Source of the DNA: CAZJLP01 sp964546955
GTDB lineage: Bacteria; Verrucomicrobiota; Verrucomicrobiia; Opitutales; Opitutaceae
Assembly (NCBI GenBank): GCA_964546955.1
Contig: CAZJLP010000020.1
Span: forward strand, 15,946 to 79,945
DNA: 64,000 nucleotides
Direction of reading: 5' to 3'
Under the pieces are notes generated by a model that worked only from the letters and a program-made list of their open reading frames with translations, did not search any database and was not told the origin of the DNA. Positions 59,680 through 64,000 of this stretch are shown piece by piece (position 1 is the first letter of the stretch; every line of letters starts with the position of its first letter). The position numbers were made by a program, and so were the translations under genes.

Positions 59680-60759
59680 TTAAAAAGACGGCGGATTGCT
59701 ACTTGAAGGTTGCGGTCCGGATCCGCCGGAACTTCCCGCCAGGCTCTGGGGAGCCAAACCTTCGTCGCGAGCGGTGGTGCTGGCAGCATCCTTCGTCCGT
59801 TGCGCGACGGCACTCGCTTTCTGGCGGAGGGCTTCGGCCGTGAGGCCCTGGGCCTGGGCTTCCTCCTTGAGGGCGTTGGTCGCGGCGCCCACCACGGTCT
59901 TGCCGCGGTTCACGAGCTCTTGCCCCGCTTCCCGCGCGCGACGGCGGAGGCGGTCGGACGTCGGCCCTACAACCTCGTCGACTTTCCGCGGGGTGGGCAA
60001 GGCGAGACCCGCCAGCAGACCGATGGCCAGGATGCCCAGACCGAGTTCGAGCGGATGCTCGTCGGCCGTGCGCACGACTTGCTGGCGGCTCCGATCGTAC
60101 GCCTGGCGAGTTCCGTCCTGCACGCGAGAGCCCAGCTCCCGGGCGCGCTGGCCGACTTTTTGCACGCCTTCTTTGGCGCGTTCGCCGATTTGCGCCGCCT
60201 TCTCGGAGACGCGCGACTTCACTTCAGAGGCCTTCTCGCCGACTCTATTCTTCACGTTCTGCCATTTCTCGGTGGCCGCGCCCGCGGCCGAGGGGCCGGT
60301 GCCTTCGCCGAAAGCATAACCTTCGCGCGGCAGCTCGCCCTGGCCGTATTCGCCCGCGAAGTACTCCTCGTGCGGGTCGAACTGGCTTTGACGTTCGATA
60401 TCCTGCTCGACGTCGTACTGGAACGGCGCGCGTTCTCCCCGGAGGCCTTTTTGTTTCGAATCATAGATGAGCCAAGCCACGCCGGCCCCGATGGCGAGGA
60501 CGGGCAGTGGGTGCGCTTTGATCGTATCCACCACCGAATGAACGGCGGTGCTGGTGGAGTTTGAGATTTTTTCTTTCATGTGCGTGGTGGTTCCGTCTTC
60601 GCTCTTCGAGCGGAAGAAACCGAGGATTTCATCGAGAAGGTGGCGGCCCTGGAGGCGCTGACCGATCGCGTCGATCGTGCTGTCCATGCGCTGCCGCGTT
60701 TGGTCGATGTCAGAGCGAAGTTCGTCGCTCTTTTTAGAGGTGTCAGACGCTTGGTTCAT
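59680..60759 (-). CDS. DUF3618-domain membrane protein
   Basis: A 359-residue protein. The N-terminus (ELRSDIDQTRQRMDSTIDAIGQRL, residues 13-36) is the DUF3618 signature. One membrane segment near 85-101 (PLPVLAIGAGVAWLIYD), a long amphipathic/coiled region with ERA/KEGVQKVGQRARELGSR-type repeats (about 160-235), a second hydrophobic segment (LELGLGILAIGLLAGLALP) and a disordered C-terminus. Start overlaps the holin-like gene by 17 bp, implying translational coupling. Commonly found with DUF1469 and ElaB/DUF883-like genes, a set thought to be stress related. Confidence 0.85.
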   Translation of the reverse strand: MNQASDTSKKSDELRSDIDQTRQRMDSTIDAIGQRLQGRHLLDEILGFFRSKSEDGTTTHMKEKISNSTSTAVHSVVDTIKAHPLPVLAIGAGVAWLIYDSKQKGLRGERAPFQYDVEQDIERQSQFDPHEEYFAGEYGQGELPREGYAFGEGTGPSAAGAATEKWQNVKNRVGEKASEVKSRVSEKAAQIGERAKEGVQKVGQRARELGSRVQDGTRQAYDRSRQQVVRTADEHPLELGLGILAIGLLAGLALPTPRKVDEVVGPTSDRLRRRAREAGQELVNRGKTVVGAATNALKEEAQAQGLTAEALRQKASAVAQRTKDAASTTARDEGLAPQSLAGSSGGSGPQPSSSNPPSF

Positions 60760-61186
60760 GGGAATGATGGAGTTTCGCTTGCGCCCATTCTTTGTTTTCC
60801 TTGAGCGATTGGACGGTGCGCTCCGGGACGAGGCTTTCGGCGGCGAGCGCTTTCTTCGCCTTGGCGAGCATGCTCCAGCCGATCAGGATGACGATGAGAC
60901 CCACTGCAACCCGGGGTATCCAGGTCGCAAGCGATGGCTCCACTCCTGCATGCACCAGTAACACTCCGATGAGATCGCCCAGCCCAAAAAGCAGGACGAT
61001 CGCACCGGCGTAGGCCACAAAGCCGCCCACCGCGAGTTGCGCGGCATTGCGGCCCATGGTCGAAAGCTTTTCGCTCAGTTCGGTTTTGGCCAGCGTCACT
61101 TCCTGCTGGAGCAGCGTAGTGGTTTCCGAGCGGAGGTCGCGCAAGAGGGACGCTAGAGAGTTCGGATTTGAATTTTCGTGATTCAT
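60743..61186 (-). CDS. DUF1469 / phage-holin-family membrane protein
   Basis: A 147-residue protein: amphipathic N-terminus SLLRDLRSETTTLLQQEVTLAKTELSEKLS (10-39), two or so membrane helices (AAQLAVGGFVAYAGAIVLLFGLGDLIGVLL; WIPRVAVGLIVILIGWSML). This is the DUF1469 family, labelled holin_3_6 in databases although not phage encoded. Middle gene of the operon, 9 bp after the gene at 61196 and overlapping the DUF3618 gene. Confidence 0.87.
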   Translation of the reverse strand: MNHENSNPNSLASLLRDLRSETTTLLQQEVTLAKTELSEKLSTMGRNAAQLAVGGFVAYAGAIVLLFGLGDLIGVLLVHAGVEPSLATWIPRVAVGLIVILIGWSMLAKAKKALAAESLVPERTVQSLKENKEWAQAKLHHSHEPSV

Positions 61187-61195
61187 ATCAATTCC

Positions 61196-61786
61196 CTAGG
61201 TCAACGTTTCCGGCGCAGGCACTTCTTCCGCGGACGGATAAGTGAGGGCGCCGTACTCGGGCTCCGTTTCGGCCGGAGCGGGCGACTTGGCTTTCAGTAA
61301 GTTCCCGATCAGGAGACCGGCCACGAACAGGCCGCCAAAAAACGCGGCGGGATGGCGGCGCGCCAGATCCTGCGCATCGTTTTTCAACGAAGCAAAATCT
61401 CGGCTGCGCACGTATTCGGCGACGCTCTCGATTTTATCGGCGGCTCGGTGCGCGAAGTACGCAATATTCTGATCCTCTGCTTCGAAGGATTGGGCAGATT
61501 GGTGGAAGGCGGTGCCGTAACGGCCGAGCCGGTCCGCGACTTCACTTTTTCGTTCCGACGCGACTTCGGCGGCGCGATCACGGTATTCCGCGGCTGTCTC
61601 TTTCACACGAGCCGCAGCTTGGCTGGCGGTTGACTTGATGGGTTCCGCGATGCCGCGGCCCATTTCTTTGATTTTTTCGCTGGCCTTGGAAAGGCCTCCC
61701 GTCGCTTCGCGCTGCGGGGTGTCGCTACAATCGCAGGCGGCCTCCGGAGAGCCCGACGGGAATTGGGAATCGTTTGAGGGATTCAT
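61196..61786 (-). CDS. Hypothetical protein with amphipathic helices and C-terminal membrane anchor
   Basis: A 196-residue protein, first in the operon. The residues AAARVKETAAEYRDRAAEVASERKS suggest long amphipathic helices like ElaB/DUF883 or LEA-type stress proteins. A hydrophobic segment (AAFFGGLFVAGLLIGNLL, about 150-168) precedes a short acidic tail. Three cysteines near the N-terminus (AACDCSDT) are of unknown use. Part of the set with DUF1469 and DUF3618 proteins; probably modifies envelope behaviour under stress. Confidence 0.7.
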   Translation of the reverse strand: MNPSNDSQFPSGSPEAACDCSDTPQREATGGLSKASEKIKEMGRGIAEPIKSTASQAAARVKETAAEYRDRAAEVASERKSEVADRLGRYGTAFHQSAQSFEAEDQNIAYFAHRAADKIESVAEYVRSRDFASLKNDAQDLARRHPAAFFGGLFVAGLLIGNLLKAKSPAPAETEPEYGALTYPSAEEVPAPETLT

Positions 61787-62164
61787 GAGCTCCTTCTGGG
61801 TTTAGGGTTTTCGAATTCGGTTTTCGTTCACTTGCCAGCCGAGCAGCGCGCGTACCTTCCTCTGGATAGAGTTTGCTGCGCGTCCTAAGTCATTGATTGG
61901 GAAACTGGAAAAATCCTAGCAAACAAGCGGTCGTGCGCGGCCCGCCGCGTTAGGCAACTTGCAGTGTGCCTTATCATTACGCGTCCTCGCTGCAATCTGC
62001 ACTGCGCTTTTTTTCGCCCCGTATGCAGCGGTGTCGCCTCCGCCATGAGTGCTATAGTAATCGGCCCGTAACGGCAGGAAGAAAAAACGCCGAAGGGAGT
62101 TTGCTTTCAGTCGCGCAATGACCATCCGAGAGTGCGACTCCGGCTCCCAAGAGCCCGCGCGCTA
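61787..62164. promoter_or_regulatory. Divergent promoter region, envelope operon / MFS gene
   Basis: A 378-bp divergent gap that must carry promoters for the envelope operon (leftward) and the MFS gene (rightward). No member of the dispersed repeat families is visible, unlike most other gaps. TATAGTAATC near 62054 is a candidate -10 element for the rightward gene. Otherwise nothing identifiable. Confidence 0.4.
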
Positions 62165-63451
62165 ATGAAAACCCTTCTCCACGACTCCCGTGTGCAGCGT
62201 TTGTTTGTGGCCAACACGCTGGGGTCGATCGGTTCCGGCATCACCATGTTCGCGGTGCCATGGCTGCTGGTGCACCGCCTCCACGGAGATCGTTACTACC
62301 TCTGGGCAACCATTGGCACCACGCTCGCCCTGCTCCTCTTCATGCCGTACTACGGGGCGTGGGTCGATCGCTCTTCGCGCAAAACGATGTTGCTCGCCAG
62401 CGAAGTCTTCGGGTTTGCCGCCACGGCCACCATGGCATGCACCGCCCTCCTTCTTGGACGCGTCGACACCTGGCAGTTGGTCGCTTCGTATTTCTTCGGG
62501 ATGCTGTACTACACTCTGCACTACCCGGCGAAGTTTGCCTTCATTCAGCAAATCTTCGCCCGTTCTCAGTACCAATCATTGATGGGTCTCCTCGAAATTC
62601 AGGGGCAAACCGCCATGATGATTGCTGGCGGGCTGGGAGGAATTCTGGTGCATCACGGAATAAGTTTTCCCTTGATTCTGTTGATCGACGCACTGACTTA
62701 CGCCGTCAGTTTTTGGGTCCAACTTTCCGTCCCGTACACTTCCACTCACCTGCAAAACAACCCCACGGGTGCGGGGAAAAGCGTATGGAGTTCAGTGGCG
62801 GAAGGCTGGAAATGGCTCAGCCAGCGGCCGACTCTCGCGATTTTTCTAAGCTGCACGTTTACACCCTTCATCGCGGTGATGGCGGGAAACTACCTTTTTC
62901 CGCTGTACGTCACCCACACGCTGCAGGCGGGTGCTCACGTTTTCGGCTGGGGAGAAGTCGCGTTCGCGCTCGGGGCGATCGCAGCGGGAGGACTGCTGCC
63001 TCAGCTGATCGCCCAACACAGCGCGTATCGCACGATTGCTTTCACGATGCTGGTCTTTATCGGCGGCCTCGTCGCCCTTGTCACGTTGCGAGTGAGCGCC
63101 TTCTATTTTGTCGCTTCTGCGCTCCTCGGTTTCGGCAATGCGGGTTGCCGGGTGGCACGCGGAGCATTGATTCTTCACTTGGTGCCCAACGAAGTGATGG
63201 GCCGCGTCACGGTCTTCTACAATGTCTTCGATCGCAGCATGAGAACGTTCCTGGTCTTCGTCCTGGGCGTGATCGGCCATCAGGTCGCCGCACGCCACTC
63301 ACCTCCCCTCGGTTTTCTTTTCATTCTTCTCGTCGTGCTGATCGCTTTCGCGGGCATGCTTCGCACCCGTTCGTCGATTCGCGTCCAGGTGGCCGCGGCG
63401 GACGATCCGCAAAAGCCAGTCGGGGCTGCCGATCCGGTCGGTGGCGGCTAG
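62165..63451 (+). CDS. MFS transporter (MFS_3/enterobactin-exporter-like)
   Basis: A 428-residue inner-membrane transporter with 12 predicted helices. Start ATG 62165 (MKTLLHDSRVQRLFVAN); the frame extends to 62132 without good residues. Motifs: LFVANTLGSIGSGITMFAVPWLL, the MFS loop MPYYGAWVDRSSRKTMLLASE after helix 2, and the second-half GFGNAGCRVARGALILHLVPNEVMGRVTVFYNVFDRSMRT typical of the MFS_3 exporter group. Substrate unknown. No regulator is adjacent. Confidence 0.88.
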   Translation: MKTLLHDSRVQRLFVANTLGSIGSGITMFAVPWLLVHRLHGDRYYLWATIGTTLALLLFMPYYGAWVDRSSRKTMLLASEVFGFAATATMACTALLLGRVDTWQLVASYFFGMLYYTLHYPAKFAFIQQIFARSQYQSLMGLLEIQGQTAMMIAGGLGGILVHHGISFPLILLIDALTYAVSFWVQLSVPYTSTHLQNNPTGAGKSVWSSVAEGWKWLSQRPTLAIFLSCTFTPFIAVMAGNYLFPLYVTHTLQAGAHVFGWGEVAFALGAIAAGGLLPQLIAQHSAYRTIAFTMLVFIGGLVALVTLRVSAFYFVASALLGFGNAGCRVARGALILHLVPNEVMGRVTVFYNVFDRSMRTFLVFVLGVIGHQVAARHSPPLGFLFILLVVLIAFAGMLRTRSSIRVQVAAADDPQKPVGAADPVGGG

Positions 63452-63522
63452 CTATTATAGGTCCGGGGCTCGGAGCGATCGCCAAACCCAGACCGTGAAG
63501 GCCTCATCGCCACACCTTTTAA

Positions 63523-64000
63523 ATGATTCGCGCACTGATCTTTGATTTTGACGGGCTTATTCTGGATACGGAGACCCCCTTGGTCCGCGCCTGGGCCCGG
63601 TTGCACGAGGAGCACGGCCTCGTCTACGATCCCACTCATGCCCATGCGGCGATTGGCCATGTCGATGAGCCGTTCGACCCGTGGACCGCATTCCCGCACG
63701 ACGTCGATCGGCAAGCGCTGAAAAACAATCATCGCCGGATAAACCGCGAACTCCTCGCCCTGCAAGTCGTGCGACCCGGCGTGGTCGACTATCTCGATGC
63801 CGCCCGCAAGCGGGGCTTGTCGCTCGCAGTCGCATCCAACTCAGATCATGCCTGGGTGGAGGGCCATCTGGAACGGCTCGGACTGCGCGATCGCTTTCAC
63901 GCATTCTGCTGCCGAGAGGACGTGGCGAAGGGGAAACCCGAGCCCGACGTCTACTTGAAAGCGATGGACCGCTTGGGTGTGAAAAGCAGCGAAACCATTG
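63523..64000 (+). CDS. HAD-superfamily hydrolase (beta-phosphoglucomutase/DOG phosphatase-like), truncated by window edge
   Basis: 159 codons are visible from ATG 63523. MIRALIFDFDGLILDTETP gives nucleophile D8 and D10; the cap domain follows; motif II is AVASNSDHAWVEGHLERLGL; motif III lysine is in DVAKGKPEPDVYLKA. This is HAD subfamily IA variant 3, like beta-phosphoglucomutase, GS1-like or 2-deoxyglucose-6-phosphate phosphatases. The right end including motif IV is outside the window. 71 bp after the MFS gene on the same strand. Confidence 0.88.
   Translation, partial: MIRALIFDFDGLILDTETPLVRAWARLHEEHGLVYDPTHAHAAIGHVDEPFDPWTAFPHDVDRQALKNNHRRINRELLALQVVRPGVVDYLDAARKRGLSLAVASNSDHAWVEGHLERLGLRDRFHAFCCREDVAKGKPEPDVYLKAMDRLGVKSSETI

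Noticed and set aside
60743..61186. Prophage holin
   Set aside because: The family name includes holin, but there are no lysis, capsid or integrase genes nearby and the operon context is the chromosomal DUF1469/DUF3618 set.

Overview
The window looks like a piece of a Verrucomicrobiota chromosome, most likely from the family Opitutaceae. This rests on the high GC content; a 1,002-residue SecA with the RGRCSRQGDPG variant I associate with the Planctomycetes-Verrucomicrobia-Chlamydiae group; LL-diaminopimelate aminotransferase (DapL); a TonB-dependent receptor with an Opitutaceae-style N-terminus; and a two-component sensor with a Reg_prop propeller. The assignment is inference from protein families. 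No rRNA is present.

Layout. 1-7.2 kb: an AraC regulator (cut by the left edge) divergent from an SDR, secreted proteins including a right-handed beta-helix protein, and an HxlR regulator divergent from a membrane protein, with two matching palindromic operators between them. 7.6-13.5 kb: a PLP decarboxylase, an inverted relic of part of it, a TfoX-like protein, a large GH13 enzyme of glucan-branching type, a truncated GIY-YIG gene and an initiator-type tRNA-Met with its terminator. 13.8-20.3 kb: a LuxR-type regulator with a degenerate receiver, a possible small RNA, two tandem secreted lyase-like paralogues and three further envelope proteins. 20.4-24.2 kb: a propeller-type sensor kinase and its NarL-type response regulator.

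24.5-33.7 kb: a carbohydrate locus containing a LacI regulator, a TonB receptor, GarR-like reductase, GarL-like aldolase, a glucarate-dehydratase relative and a secreted beta-propeller hydrolase. Together the enzymes could take an aldarate (hexuronate-derived acid sugar) to pyruvate and glycerate. 34-50 kb is mostly housekeeping: lnt, secA, UDP-glucuronate decarboxylase, an outer-membrane barrel, tgt, a TrpG/PabA glutaminase, panE, nadB, panC and dapL. 50.2-53.8 kb is an Mla-like lipid ABC operon. 53.9-64 kb holds two HAD phosphatases, a RecD2-type helicase, a lipoprotein, a BrkB-family protein plus a three-gene envelope/stress operon, and an MFS transporter.

The most unusual aspect is the intergenic DNA. 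From about 7 to 58 kb nearly every gap longer than 150 bp is built of inverted repeats, often nested: outer arms of short-period word-like sequence, inner arms of other repeat families, and small perfect hairpins inside. I distinguish at least five recurrent families. In one, arm sequences differ between copies while base pairing within each copy is kept. No transposase or other obvious mobilising gene lies in the window.
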